64,000 nucleotides of DNA from Actinoplanes sichuanensis (GTDB lineage: Bacteria > Actinomycetota > Actinomycetes > Mycobacteriales > Micromonosporaceae): contig NZ_AP028461.1 of assembly GCF_033097365.1 (NCBI RefSeq), positions 992,001 to 1,056,000 of the forward strand, read 5' to 3'. Position 1 is the stretch's first letter, and each line of letters begins with the position of its first letter. The notes under the pieces are model-generated. The model was not told where the DNA came from, did no database searches, and saw nothing but the letters and a program-made list of their open reading frames with translations. Below are positions 50,410 through 59,361 of the stretch, in pieces. Made by a program: the position numbers and the translations under genes.

Positions 50410-51249
50410 TTGCTCACGATCCGTTCCTATCTTGCTGTCTTCGGGCTGCTGATCGCCGGTCACGGCACCGATCCGGTGCTTCCGCTGCCGGGCCGGACAT
50501 CGGTCGAGATCGTCGCCCGCGGTCTGGACAACCCGAGAGGCCTCGCCTTCGGATCGCGCGGGGAGTTGTACGTGGCCGAGGCCGGACGCGGTGGCCCCTC
50601 GGGAGCGATCACGATGATCGAATTCGGCCACCAGTGGCGAGTGGCATCGGGCTTGCCGTCGGCCGAGGACGGGGTGGCCGGACCGTCCGACGTGACGATC
50701 GACGCGGACGGCGAGCCGGTACACACGTCCACCGCCGAACCCGGCCTCTACCGTGGCGCGAACCGGCTGACCACCAGCCCGGCGCCGGTGGCCGCGGCGG
50801 ATTCGGTCATCGTCGACGCCCGTGAGCGGGCCCTGCTGCGGATCGGCCCGCGCGGCCGGTTGCGGACGGTCGCGACCTTCCCGGCGCCGGGGGTGCCGAG
50901 TTCGGTGACGGCGGGTCCGGACGGCGCCTGGTTCGTCGGCGAGACGTTCGACCCTTCGCTGGTACGCCCACCCGCCGCCCGGATCTGGCGGGTCGAACCC
51001 GGCCGGGCCCCGCGGGTGTGGGCCACCGGCTTCACCGGCGTCGTCGACCTGGCCTGGGGGCCGGGCAACCGTCTGTACGTCCTGGAGCGCGGCACGCTGA
51101 CCAGCGTCGACGTGCAGGGCACCCGTCGGGTGGTGACGAGAACCGGGCTGAACTCCCCGGGCGGTCTGGCCCTCCGGGGCGGCCACGCCTACGTCTCCAC
51201 CTGCAGCACCTGCCGAGACACCGGAGCGGTCCTGAAGATCCGCCTGTAA
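50410..51249 (+). CDS. Secreted ScyD/ScyE-family beta-propeller protein
   Basis: 279 residues from TTG 50410; a TAG codon directly precedes it and no ATG or GTG serves the signal peptide (about residues 1-19, LTIRSYLAVFGLLIAGHG). The repeated propeller motifs are VARGLDNPRGLAFGSRGELY, DGVAGPSDVTIDADG, and GVPSSVTAGPDGAWFVGETF. ScyD and ScyE are secreted proteins of the cyanobacterial scytonemin cluster; the actinobacterial relatives have no known function. The protein is slightly short for the family, so a truncated N-terminus or a missed start is possible. It ends in a hairpin terminator. Confidence 0.75.
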   Translation: MLTIRSYLAVFGLLIAGHGTDPVLPLPGRTSVEIVARGLDNPRGLAFGSRGELYVAEAGRGGPSGAITMIEFGHQWRVASGLPSAEDGVAGPSDVTIDADGEPVHTSTAEPGLYRGANRLTTSPAPVAAADSVIVDARERALLRIGPRGRLRTVATFPAPGVPSSVTAGPDGAWFVGETFDPSLVRPPAARIWRVEPGRAPRVWATGFTGVVDLAWGPGNRLYVLERGTLTSVDVQGTRRVVTRTGLNSPGGLALRGGHAYVSTCSTCRDTGAVLKIRL

Positions 51250-51257
51250 GACCTCGG

Positions 51258-51283
51258 CCGGCCCGCAGAGCTCTGCGGGCCGG
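51258..51283. terminator. Palindromic hairpin after ScyD/E-like gene
   Basis: CCGGCCCGCAGAG and CTCTGCGGGCCGG are perfect inverted repeats with no gap, so the loop would form from the innermost bases. It lies 8 nt past the stop and 105 nt before the convergent gene's end, and could serve both directions. It ends in GCCGG rather than a T run. Confidence 0.65.
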
Positions 51284-51388
51284 GCCGGTGACCCGACGCT
51301 TCCGCCCGAGAGGCGCCTTGGCGGGCGGGACTGTCGCCTGCGTCGCGTCGTGGCCACGCGAGCCGGCGTAGCCGTACCGAATAAGGGG

Positions 51389-52051
51389 TCAGGGTTTGTT
51401 CTTCAGGCCGAGCCGGAGGCCGGCGACGCCCGCGGGGGACAGCGGCCGCGCGGTGGCCCGGGTGAGGTCCTCGTGGATGGCGTCGGGGAGTTCGTCGCCG
51501 AGGGCGCACAGCGCCGGGAAGAGGTCGAGGACCTGCCGGTGGCTGAGCGCGCCGACCCCGATGAGCAGGCCGTTCAGAGCGGTCGGGCTCTGCGTGAGGC
51601 TGATGCAGAGTTCCTGGCGCCAGGCCGCGTCGTGGACGTGGTCGGGGAACTCGCGGGCGATCCGGTTGCCGGAGGGTGCGCGCAGGCCGCCGAGCGCGGT
51701 CTGCCGGAAGCGGGCGACGCTCGGGGCGAGCCGACAGGCGATCCCGAGGCGCCGGGCCAGTTGCGGGACGGTGAGCACGTCGAGTCCGGAGGCGCACCGC
51801 TCGCAGAGGCGTTCGTAGGTCTGCGCGTGGATCACCGAAGCCGGGCGCTGGCAGGCGCCGTCGAGCCCGCATATCGGGTCGAGTATCACCTCGGTGAGGG
51901 TGCCCTCATGGTCGAAGCGGCCGACCGCGAAGTACGTGGCCGGGGCGGTCCGGTAGTGGGCCAGCGCGGCGCGGGCGCTGGCGTAGCCGTCGGGGTCCAC
52001 GCCGATACGTGGGACGCCGCTTTCGGTGTGCAACTGAATGAGGCGGAACAT
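51389..52051 (-). CDS. Hypothetical protein with Cys pairs
   Basis: 220 residues starting at ATG 52051 (MFRLIQLHTESGVPRIGV). I recognise no family. There are two Cys groups: DPICGLDGACQ (C-x5-C) and YERLCERCASG (C-x2-C), about 18 residues apart, which could bind zinc. A C-terminal half with Leu-rich helices (SHRQVLDLFPALCALGDELP) follows. Codon use is normal for the window, which supports coding. It is divergent from the polysaccharide deacetylase across an A/T-rich gap. Confidence 0.6.
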   Translation of the reverse strand: MFRLIQLHTESGVPRIGVDPDGYASARAALAHYRTAPATYFAVGRFDHEGTLTEVILDPICGLDGACQRPASVIHAQTYERLCERCASGLDVLTVPQLARRLGIACRLAPSVARFRQTALGGLRAPSGNRIAREFPDHVHDAAWRQELCISLTQSPTALNGLLIGVGALSHRQVLDLFPALCALGDELPDAIHEDLTRATARPLSPAGVAGLRLGLKNKP

Positions 52052-52289
52052 GGTGCGCGCTCCCGGGGTTTAGAGCGGTTTCGGTGTTGCCCTCCGATAC
52101 GTCTCCGGTTGGCCTTCGGTTCACATATCACTTTAAGTAATGATCGTGTGACGCCGTTTGCGCTGGCCGAGGACTTGGAAGGTCTCGGACATTACTGGCT
52201 GTAGTGTGAAAAGGCCAGAGGTCCAGTCGAACGGAGGACCCGGCGCGGCGATCACAGCGGGTAACTTTGGCGGCCGGAAAGAGAAGATC

Positions 52290-53093
52290 ATGGGGGAGGA
52301 CGCGGTGACCACGCTGCCCGCGCTGATGTACCACTCGGTCTCCGGAGTCGACGGTCCGCTGCGTGACCTCGCGGTGCCACCGGAACGGCTGACCGAGCAG
52401 CTCAACGCACTGAGTGACGCCGGTTACCGACTGGTCGGGCTGACCGAGGCGCTCGATCTGCGGGCGGCCGGCAGCACCGAGCGCCTGGTCGCGCTCACCT
52501 TCGACGACGGTTACCGCGACTTCCTCACCGAGGGTGTCCCCGCGCTGCGCAAGGTGGGCGCCGGTGCCACCCTCTACGCCTCGGTCGGACACCTCGGTGG
52601 TCACGCCGGGTGGCTCGGCCGGTATGCCGACGACTTCGGCCCGATGCTGACCTGGGACGAGCTGGCCGAGGTGGCCGACGCCGGTATCGAGATCGGCAAC
52701 CACAGCCTCGTGCACCACCCGCTCGACGTGCTCTCTCCGGCGCAGCTGCGCGAGGAGGTGGTGAGCAGCCGCGACCAGCTCGAACAGCGCCTGCAGCGGC
52801 GGGTGCGGTCGTTCGCCTACCCGCACGGCTACAACAGCGCCCTGGTCCGCCGGGTGGTCGAGCGGTCCGGCCACGACAACGCCACCGAGGTCGGCCGGCG
52901 CCCGCACACCCCGGCCGAGCGCCGGTTCGCGGTGCCCCGCTTCCAGCCCACCCCGGACCACACCGGCGCCGACCTGGTCGCCCTGGTCGCGCAGACCGCG
53001 GCCACCCCGGCCGCCCGGCTCCGGCAGTGTGCCCAGCCGGGCTGGCGGATGGTCCGCCGGCTGGCCCGCAAAGCCGGTCGGGAGCTGACGTGA
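52290..53093 (+). CDS. Polysaccharide deacetylase (NodB homology)
   Basis: 267 residues from ATG 52290. Motif 1 VALTFDDGYRDFL has the catalytic and metal-binding Asp pair, motif 2 GNHSLVHHPLDVL has the HxxxH ligands, and motif 3 RSFAYPHGYNSAL the conserved Arg. Starting MYHSVSGVDGPLRDLAV is typical of NodB proteins. No signal peptide or membrane helix is visible. The stop overlaps the GTG of the next gene by 4 nt, so it is translationally coupled to a GH26-like hydrolase. The pair likely modifies and cleaves the same surface polymer. Confidence 0.9.
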   Translation: MGEDAVTTLPALMYHSVSGVDGPLRDLAVPPERLTEQLNALSDAGYRLVGLTEALDLRAAGSTERLVALTFDDGYRDFLTEGVPALRKVGAGATLYASVGHLGGHAGWLGRYADDFGPMLTWDELAEVADAGIEIGNHSLVHHPLDVLSPAQLREEVVSSRDQLEQRLQRRVRSFAYPHGYNSALVRRVVERSGHDNATEVGRRPHTPAERRFAVPRFQPTPDHTGADLVALVAQTAATPAARLRQCAQPGWRMVRRLARKAGRELT

Positions 53094-54136
53094 CCGGCTC
53101 GCATCGGCGCGTCGACGACGTGGTCACCCGGCGCGGGCTGCTCGGCCTGGCCGGGCTGGGGGTGGCCTCCTCGGCGGGTGTCTTCGGCATGTGGAAGGCG
53201 GCCGCCCGCGAGGCGCCGCTCGCGGTCAGCGGCACACCCACCTCGGCCCCGTCGGCGACCCCGTCCCCCTTCACCGACGCCGGACAGAAGCTCGGCGGGA
53301 CCGTCGCGTTCACCGCCGGTAAGGCGATGCTCGGCTCCTACCTGGGGCTGGACGGCATGACCTACCCGGAGGCGGTCGAGCTGCGCCGCGGGCAGATCGG
53401 CCGGGATCAGCGGATCACCCACGTCTTCTACGCGTGGGAGGACAAGCTCCCGGACAGGATCGAGGGGAAGCCGAAGGACTCGATCCCGATGGTGTCGTGG
53501 CGCGGCCCGAAGTACGGCGAGATCCTCGACGGCGACGCCGACGACCTGATCGCCGCGGCCGCCCGCCGCATCCGTGACCTGGACCAGCCCGCCCTGCTGC
53601 GGTGGGGCTGGGAGATGAACGGCGACTGGTACCGCTGGGGCGGGGCCAAGAACGACCAGGACACCGAGGGGTACGTGAAGTGTTTCCGGAAGCTGCGGAA
53701 GATCTTCGACGACGAGGGTGCCGAGAACGTCTCGTGGGTGTGGAGCCCGAACTGGAACTCCAGCCCGAAGGCCGACTGGAACCGGATCGACGCCTACTAC
53801 CCGGGTGACGACTACGTCGACTGGGTCGGTGTCTCCGGCTACAACCTGCACAAGGAGGCGCCGGCCACGCTGTTCGACCCGGTCTACGCCAAGTATTCGC
53901 CGCGCAAACCGATCATGATCACCGAGGTCGGGTCCAAGGACTACGGCGGCACCACCAAGGCCGACTGGATCCGTCAGCTCACCACCTATGTGGAGCAGCG
54001 GCCGGCGATCGGCGGGGTGGTCTGGTTCGACACCGACACCCACCCCAGTTATCCCGAGCACTGGCGGCTCGACTCGCTGCCGGACGCGGCCGCCGCGTAC
54101 CGGGAGATGGCCGGCAACGCCCGGTTCAGCGGCTGA
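53090..54136 (+). CDS. Tat-type GH26-like endoglycosidase
   Basis: 348 residues from GTG 53090. The N-terminus VTRRGLLGLAGLGVASSAGV is a twin-arginine-type signal. GH26 catalytic residues are Glu175 in LLRWGWEMNGDWYRWGG and Glu279 in IMITEVGSKD, with WVGVSGYN between. It shares the COG4124 layout with the protein at 7939. It is translationally coupled to the polysaccharide deacetylase and convergent with another GH26-like gene, overlapping it by 11 nt. It may trim the polymer made by the glycosyltransferase genes downstream. Confidence 0.87.
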   Translation: MTGSHRRVDDVVTRRGLLGLAGLGVASSAGVFGMWKAAAREAPLAVSGTPTSAPSATPSPFTDAGQKLGGTVAFTAGKAMLGSYLGLDGMTYPEAVELRRGQIGRDQRITHVFYAWEDKLPDRIEGKPKDSIPMVSWRGPKYGEILDGDADDLIAAAARRIRDLDQPALLRWGWEMNGDWYRWGGAKNDQDTEGYVKCFRKLRKIFDDEGAENVSWVWSPNWNSSPKADWNRIDAYYPGDDYVDWVGVSGYNLHKEAPATLFDPVYAKYSPRKPIMITEVGSKDYGGTTKADWIRQLTTYVEQRPAIGGVVWFDTDTHPSYPEHWRLDSLPDAAAAYREMAGNARFSG

Positions 54137-55175
54137 ACAGCTCCCGGTACACCTCGGACGATCCGGTGTTCGGCAGGCAGTCCGGATCGTCCGGCCGCAG
54201 GATCGCCGACTGGGAGACGGTGCCGTCACAACGCTGGAACCACGCCTCGTACGCCAGGTACGGGGCGTGTTCCGCGAACCAGGCGTGCATCCAGCGCACG
54301 AAGTCCGGGTTGTCCTTCCCGGCGTCGCCGGTCGGCATCACACCCCATTCGCCGACCGAGAACGGCTTGCCGTGCGCGCGGGCGAACGCGAACAGCCAGT
54401 CCAGGCCCTCGGGGGCCGCCGCGGTCCGATCGAAATCGGCCTCGGTCGGCGACCACGGATGGTGGTCATAGTTGTCCACACCGATCACGTCGACGTACTC
54501 GTCACCCGGGTAGCAGTTGGTGCTCAGCCCGCCGCACAGATCGGCCGGCGTGTTGTGCGCGTTGATCGTCCAGTCCAGCAGGACCAGAGGGTTCGTCGCC
54601 CGGATGGCGGTCGCGGCCCGCCGGTAGCAGTCGATGTAGGCGGTCGCGTCGAGGCCCCGCCAGGCCATCGAGGACTCGTTCATCTCCCAGCCCAGCCGCA
54701 CCACCGAGGCACCCCGGCCGTGCTGGGTCATCAGCGTCCCGAAATCCCGCCAGTGCTGGTCGTAGACACCCGCCGCACAGTCCTTCACCAGGGCTTCACC
54801 CTTGTCCGGGACCAGCGACTGGGAGATCACCAGGACACCGTCGAAACCGGCGAACGACTCGAACACCCAGGCCGAGCCGCGGGTCATCGACTCGTAGTCG
54901 GTGCGGTCGGTGTAGGTCTGCGCCATCCCGCACGGGCGGCCGCGGTCGGTGCAGAAATCGGTCACCGAGGCGGTGTCGAGCAGCGGGAAGCCGTTCACCC
55001 CGGACAGCCCGTTCACGCCCGGCCAGGCGCCGGCCTCCCGGGGGAGCGCGATCATCTCCCGAGCCGACCGGGGATCCGGTCGCGCGGGTGTTTCCGCCGC
55101 CTGTGGCGCCTCGGCGGCCGGCGTACAGCCGGCGACCAACAGCAGTGCCGCGACCATCCAGCGGCGAGACGGCAT
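54126..55175 (-). CDS. GH26-like lipoprotein endoglycosidase
   Basis: 349 residues. The lipobox LLLVAGC17 predicts lipid anchoring. Catalytic Glu164 lies in RLGWEMNESS and Glu276 in FSVGEWGVMPT, again the GH26 order, separated by VDVIGVDNYDHHPW. Cys pairs (FCTDRGRPC, LCGGLSTNCY) probably form disulfides. It overlaps the end of the coupled GH26-like gene tail-to-tail and sits 24 nt upstream of the DUF1616 gene's end on the same strand. Two lineages of GH26-like enzymes facing each other suggest opposite locations or substrates in one pathway. Confidence 0.85.
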   Translation of the reverse strand: MPSRRWMVAALLLVAGCTPAAEAPQAAETPARPDPRSAREMIALPREAGAWPGVNGLSGVNGFPLLDTASVTDFCTDRGRPCGMAQTYTDRTDYESMTRGSAWVFESFAGFDGVLVISQSLVPDKGEALVKDCAAGVYDQHWRDFGTLMTQHGRGASVVRLGWEMNESSMAWRGLDATAYIDCYRRAATAIRATNPLVLLDWTINAHNTPADLCGGLSTNCYPGDEYVDVIGVDNYDHHPWSPTEADFDRTAAAPEGLDWLFAFARAHGKPFSVGEWGVMPTGDAGKDNPDFVRWMHAWFAEHAPYLAYEAWFQRCDGTVSQSAILRPDDPDCLPNTGSSEVYRELFSR

Positions 55176-55199
55176 GCGGGCGACTCCAGGTCTGCGGTC

Positions 55200-55976
55200 C
55201 TACGGAACTTCCGAGATGATCAGCGTACGGAACGCAGCCGCCTCTTGACCTCGGAAAAGGTTCATCGTGACCCGCTCGTCGCCCGGCACGCTGACCTGGC
55301 CGGACCAGCCACCCGTGCCGTCCGGGGCCACGTCCTGCCGGCTCACCTCGACACCCGCCGGGTCGCTGAGCACCAGCGTCCACTCGCCCGCGGCCAGCCC
55401 GGTCGCCGCCACCTGGACCGGCCGGTTGCCGTCGGCGTCGATCGGGCCGGGCGGCTGGGCCGACAGGGTGCTCACCGTGACGTCGTAGGTGTCGACCGAG
55501 TCGGCGTACGACCAGACGCCCGCCCCGGCCACCAGCAGCACCGCCAGGACCAGCGGCAGCACGTCCCGGATCAGGCGGTCCTGAATCCCGGCCCGCGCGG
55601 CCCGCACCGGCCCGGGCCCGGTCTCCGGTGTCGCCGCCCGCAGCGTCCGGTAGTAGGCGGCCCCGGTCGCGATCAGCGTGCTCACCGCGCACACCAGGGT
55701 CCAGCTGGTCCGGTTCAGGTGCCCGCCGGCGCCCCACAGCACCAGGCCGCCGAGCACCAGCACGGCCAGACTCAGCGACGGCACCAGCACCGCCCGCTCG
55801 ACCACCCCGATGTCGCGCCGCCCGGGCCGGAAGATCGCCTCGTTCAGCGCGTACCCGGGCAGCACGATCGCGAGCAGCAGCCCACCCGGCAGCGACAGCG
55901 GGAGCGGGCCGAACTCGACGGCGACCGACGCCAGCACGGTCAGGCCGGCCAGCACACCGGCACGTACCGGGTTCAC
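55200..55976 (-). CDS. DUF1616 membrane protein
   Basis: 258 residues from GTG 55976, overlapping the stop of the upstream membrane gene by 4 nt. Four membrane helices are seen (about 5-40, 65-85, 90-112 and 140-165), with the typical LLLAIVLPGYALNEAIF pattern of DUF1616, then an extracytoplasmic beta-rich domain (about 165-258: TVSTLSAQPPGPIDADGNRP). DUF1616 proteins are found in archaea and actinobacteria, often next to glycosyltransferases; their function is unknown. It is the last gene of the five-gene operon. Confidence 0.78.
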   Translation of the reverse strand: MNPVRAGVLAGLTVLASVAVEFGPLPLSLPGGLLLAIVLPGYALNEAIFRPGRRDIGVVERAVLVPSLSLAVLVLGGLVLWGAGGHLNRTSWTLVCAVSTLIATGAAYYRTLRAATPETGPGPVRAARAGIQDRLIRDVLPLVLAVLLVAGAGVWSYADSVDTYDVTVSTLSAQPPGPIDADGNRPVQVAATGLAAGEWTLVLSDPAGVEVSRQDVAPDGTGGWSGQVSVPGDERVTMNLFRGQEAAAFRTLIISEVP

Positions 55977-58012
55977 GAGTCCTCCAAACGGTAGATCCGC
56001 ACGGTGCCGTTGTCGTAGATCCGCGACATCTCCGGGATCAGGTCGAACTTGCCCAGCTGGGACTCGCTGAGCGGTGTCGTGATCCGGCCGGCCATCGGGT
56101 CGTCCTGGAAGTACGCGTTGTCGGCCGGGATCCGGTCGCTCAGCCGCCGGTCCACGACCAGGTAGCCGAGCGCCAGTTGACGGGCGAACTGCTCCTCGCC
56201 CTCGGTCCACCACGACGCCCAGTACAGCGGGCCGACCTCGCGGACCGGGTCGATCCGGCCGTACGTCGAGGACAGCGCCACCGCGGTGAGGTCGCCGCCG
56301 ACCCGCGAGGAGTGCGGCAGGTTCCGGGCCTGCCAGTGCGCCGCGTCCACCCCGTAGGCGTCCACCGACCGCTCGTAGGAGGCCGGCAGATACGGACCCG
56401 GCACCAGCGCCGACACCGGCGGCCAGCCACCGGTCCGGGCGCCCACCATGAGCAACGTGATCAGCGTCGTACCGATGTACACCTGGTTGGCCAGACGCCG
56501 CCCGGTGGTGACCGCGACCCCCGGCGGCGGCACCGATCGCCAGCGCCGGCCGCTCTCGTCCTTGTCCGGGATGATCCGTACCGCGTGCACGATCGCGATC
56601 GCCGCGATGATCGACATCGGGATGTAGGTGAACGTCGACAGCCGCCCGGCGATCTCCGGCCCACCCGAGCCGAGGAACCGGGCCCCGTTACCGGCGAAGA
56701 ACACCGCCCCGCCGACCAGCGCCGCCCACCGCCAGCTGTCCCGGTCCTTGCGCACGATCATGTCCCGGGCCACCGCCAGGAACAGCACGAACAGACCCAG
56801 CAGACCCAGCCCCTGTACGGCCAGCTGCCCCAGCGGCACCGCGCTCGCCGTACCGGTCTGCTCACTCGCGGCGCCGCCGAAGATCTGGCTCAGCGCGTCG
56901 GCCAGCCGTCGGGCCGGGGACTCCAGGTACGCGAGGACGTCCCGGGCCACCAGCCCGATCCAGGCGCACACCACCGCGAGGGCGACGGCCGGTGCGATCA
57001 GCGTGGCCCACGGGCGCGGCCGATCCAGGACCAGCTCCGTCACCGCCAACAGCAGCAACGTCGCGACCAGCGCGAACGCCGTCACATGGTGGCTGACCGT
57101 GGTCATCAGGATGCCGGCCACGACCAGGGCCAGGAACTTGTGGCCGCCGCCGGTCCGCCAGCGGCGGTGTGCCCAGACGGTGAGCATGAAGTAGGGCAGG
57201 GCGGCGGTCGCGTACAGGAACATCGAATTGAAGAACAGGTAGTGCATGGCCGTCGCGTAGGTCACGCAGGCGACCCCGGCCATCGCCGGGGAGTTGCCGG
57301 CCCGCAGCACGGCCGCGAACAGCAGGCCCACGAAGATCAGGTGCGCGATCCCGGCCACGATCGTCCCGGCCGCGGTCACCGGGAGCCCGGTGAGCAGCGA
57401 CAACCCGGCGCCCATCTCGGCCAGCCCGGGGAAGTGCACGGCCGGTGGCAGCGCGTTGTTCGGCCGGAACAGGTCGCCGGACTCGGTGATCAGGGTGGTG
57501 GCCAGCCAGTGCTGGAGCTCGTCGGGGAACCGGAACTGATCCGGGCTGTACATCCACTTGAGCATGTACTGGTTCGCGGCCAGCCCCATCACCAGCACGA
57601 ACGACTCGGCCACCCCGGCCAGCCGGCTCAGCAGCCGGAACACCACCGGGGAGAAGACGATGACCTGGCCGATCCAGTAGACGGCCATCGCCCAGCCGGC
57701 CTCGTGCCGGCCGCCCGCGTAGGCCAGGGCGACCAGCACCACGCCGAAGCTGGACACCGCCAGCACCCACGGCGCCCAGCCCAGGTCGTACACGCTACGC
57801 GCGGCCGGCTGGTCCCCGGCGGTCTCGCTCTCGGCCTGTTTGCGCACCGTGGTCAGGGCGTTGACCTTCGTCGCGGTGCTGCTCTTCGGCGCGTCGGGCA
57901 GGCGGAGGATCACCGTGTCGTCGGTGGTCTTCAGGGCGACCGTCTCGTCACCCGGCGCTTCCTGCTCCGCCTCCGGCGCCCCGTCCACGTCGGGCGTCGG
58001 GTGGTCCCCCAT
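55973..58012 (-). CDS. Large polytopic membrane protein (GT-C-like)
   Basis: 679 residues. A cytoplasmic N-terminal tail of about 75 residues (acidic) is followed by 12-13 hydrophobic helices, with extracytoplasmic loops such as PDQFRFPDELQHWL after the third helix, a D/E-containing loop reminiscent of GT-C glycosyltransferases (DxD/ExD before helix 4). The C-terminal 150 residues (PYLPASYERSVDAYGVDAAH and onward) form an extracytoplasmic domain. The shape suggests a lipid-linked sugar polymerase or transferase, which would fit the operon. It is 29 nt downstream of a GT2 gene and overlaps the DUF1616 gene by 4 nt. Confidence 0.78.
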   Translation of the reverse strand: MGDHPTPDVDGAPEAEQEAPGDETVALKTTDDTVILRLPDAPKSSTATKVNALTTVRKQAESETAGDQPAARSVYDLGWAPWVLAVSSFGVVLVALAYAGGRHEAGWAMAVYWIGQVIVFSPVVFRLLSRLAGVAESFVLVMGLAANQYMLKWMYSPDQFRFPDELQHWLATTLITESGDLFRPNNALPPAVHFPGLAEMGAGLSLLTGLPVTAAGTIVAGIAHLIFVGLLFAAVLRAGNSPAMAGVACVTYATAMHYLFFNSMFLYATAALPYFMLTVWAHRRWRTGGGHKFLALVVAGILMTTVSHHVTAFALVATLLLLAVTELVLDRPRPWATLIAPAVALAVVCAWIGLVARDVLAYLESPARRLADALSQIFGGAASEQTGTASAVPLGQLAVQGLGLLGLFVLFLAVARDMIVRKDRDSWRWAALVGGAVFFAGNGARFLGSGGPEIAGRLSTFTYIPMSIIAAIAIVHAVRIIPDKDESGRRWRSVPPPGVAVTTGRRLANQVYIGTTLITLLMVGARTGGWPPVSALVPGPYLPASYERSVDAYGVDAAHWQARNLPHSSRVGGDLTAVALSSTYGRIDPVREVGPLYWASWWTEGEEQFARQLALGYLVVDRRLSDRIPADNAYFQDDPMAGRITTPLSESQLGKFDLIPEMSRIYDNGTVRIYRLEDS

Positions 58013-58041
58013 GGAAAGACCCTCCAGAATCGGGTTGTCGG

Positions 58042-59361
58042 TCAGCGGGCAGCGCGCAGCTTCGCCCGGGCCGCGCGGCGTCCTCGCAGGTACGCACCCG
58101 GTCCGGCCATCATCCCCCGCCGGTTGGCCGTGAGCAGCTCACGTGGGAAATCGTCCTGGAGAGTCGACACCCGCAGGCTGTCCGCTCCGGTGAGATCCCG
58201 CAGCGCGGTCGGGGCCAGCCGGATCAACGGCCACAGCAGTCCCGGCCGTCCGAGCAGCAGCCCGGTGTACGCGGCGGTCAGCCCGGTGCCGTACCCGACC
58301 ATCTGCTTGTGCAGGCCCTCGAAGTCACGCCGGTGGTAGTGGTGGGTCACCGCGGTCGGCTGGTAGACGATCGTCCCGCCGGCCAGCAGCACCTGGGTGA
58401 ACGCGAGGGTGTCCTCCGAGCCCATGGCCGGCGTGCCGGCGCCGAGCGCGTTGTCCCAGCCACCGATCCGCTCGATCACGCCGGGCCGGAACGTCATGTT
58501 CGCGCCGGTGCCGAACGGCGGCAGCGGGTAGAGCGGGCTCTGCAGGTGCGCGGTGTGCGGCCCGAAGGTGGCCGGGGTGAAGCCGCGGCCCTTGCTGTGC
58601 CCGCCGAACTGCTCGAACCAGACCTGCGCCCGGGTCTCCAGCTCGGCCGGCACGATCACGCCGGACACCACGTCGGCGTCCGGGTTGTCGACCAGTGCGC
58701 GGGCCACCTCGGCCAGCCAGTACCGGTCGGCCAGCTCGTCGTCGTCGAGCCAGGCGACGATCTCGCCGCGGGTCGCCGCCTCGGCCGCGTTGCGGGCGAA
58801 CGACAGGCCGGCCTTCGGCTCCCGCAGGTACTCGATCGGGCCACGACGAGCCGCCGACCGGACCACCTCGGCGGTCGCCTCGGTGGCCGGGGCGTTGTCG
58901 ACGACCAGGATCCGGGCCGGCATGTAGACCTGGCCGAGCAGGCTGTCCAGGCAGCGGGCCAGCGCACCGGGCCGCTCCCGGGTGCAGATCACCACGGTGA
59001 TGTCGGGTGCCGTGGCGAGGGCCGCGCGCCGGCCGGCCAGGAAGGCCGGTTCGGTCGCCGGGACGATCCCGGTGACCGGCACCGGACCGTCGAGACGGGG
59101 CCGCAGCACGTCGCCGAGCGCCGCGTCGATCGCGGCGGCCAGCGCGACCGGGGTGAGACCCTGTTCCGGCACGTCGACCAGCATCGTGCCGAGCGGCTCG
59201 GTGAACAGCCGGACCAGTGCCCAGGCCTGCTGCACCCGGCGGCCGTCCGGTGCGGTCGCGGCGACCGACGGCAGTGGCTCGGAGATCTCCAGATCGAGGA
59301 CGACGGCCGGCAGCACACCGGTGTCGTCGAGCCGCGGAGTGGCCGGGAACGTCGCGGTCAC
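58042..59361 (-). CDS. Glycosyltransferase family 2 with N-terminal extension
   Basis: 439 residues from GTG 59361, overlapping the upstream GT2 stop. An N-terminal extension of about 115 residues has no recognised domain. The GT2 domain then begins at TVVICTRERPGALARCLDSL and contains a nucleotide-binding NNP-type turn and the DxD-like WLDDDELAD, with later ELETRAQVWFEQFGG and GSEDTLAFTQVLLAGG (the ED of the catalytic region). It should transfer a sugar from an NDP donor. Start choice follows the 4-nt overlap and the family start seen in other actinobacteria. Confidence 0.88.
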   Translation of the reverse strand: MTATFPATPRLDDTGVLPAVVLDLEISEPLPSVAATAPDGRRVQQAWALVRLFTEPLGTMLVDVPEQGLTPVALAAAIDAALGDVLRPRLDGPVPVTGIVPATEPAFLAGRRAALATAPDITVVICTRERPGALARCLDSLLGQVYMPARILVVDNAPATEATAEVVRSAARRGPIEYLREPKAGLSFARNAAEAATRGEIVAWLDDDELADRYWLAEVARALVDNPDADVVSGVIVPAELETRAQVWFEQFGGHSKGRGFTPATFGPHTAHLQSPLYPLPPFGTGANMTFRPGVIERIGGWDNALGAGTPAMGSEDTLAFTQVLLAGGTIVYQPTAVTHHYHRRDFEGLHKQMVGYGTGLTAAYTGLLLGRPGLLWPLIRLAPTALRDLTGADSLRVSTLQDDFPRELLTANRRGMMAGPGAYLRGRRAARAKLRAAR

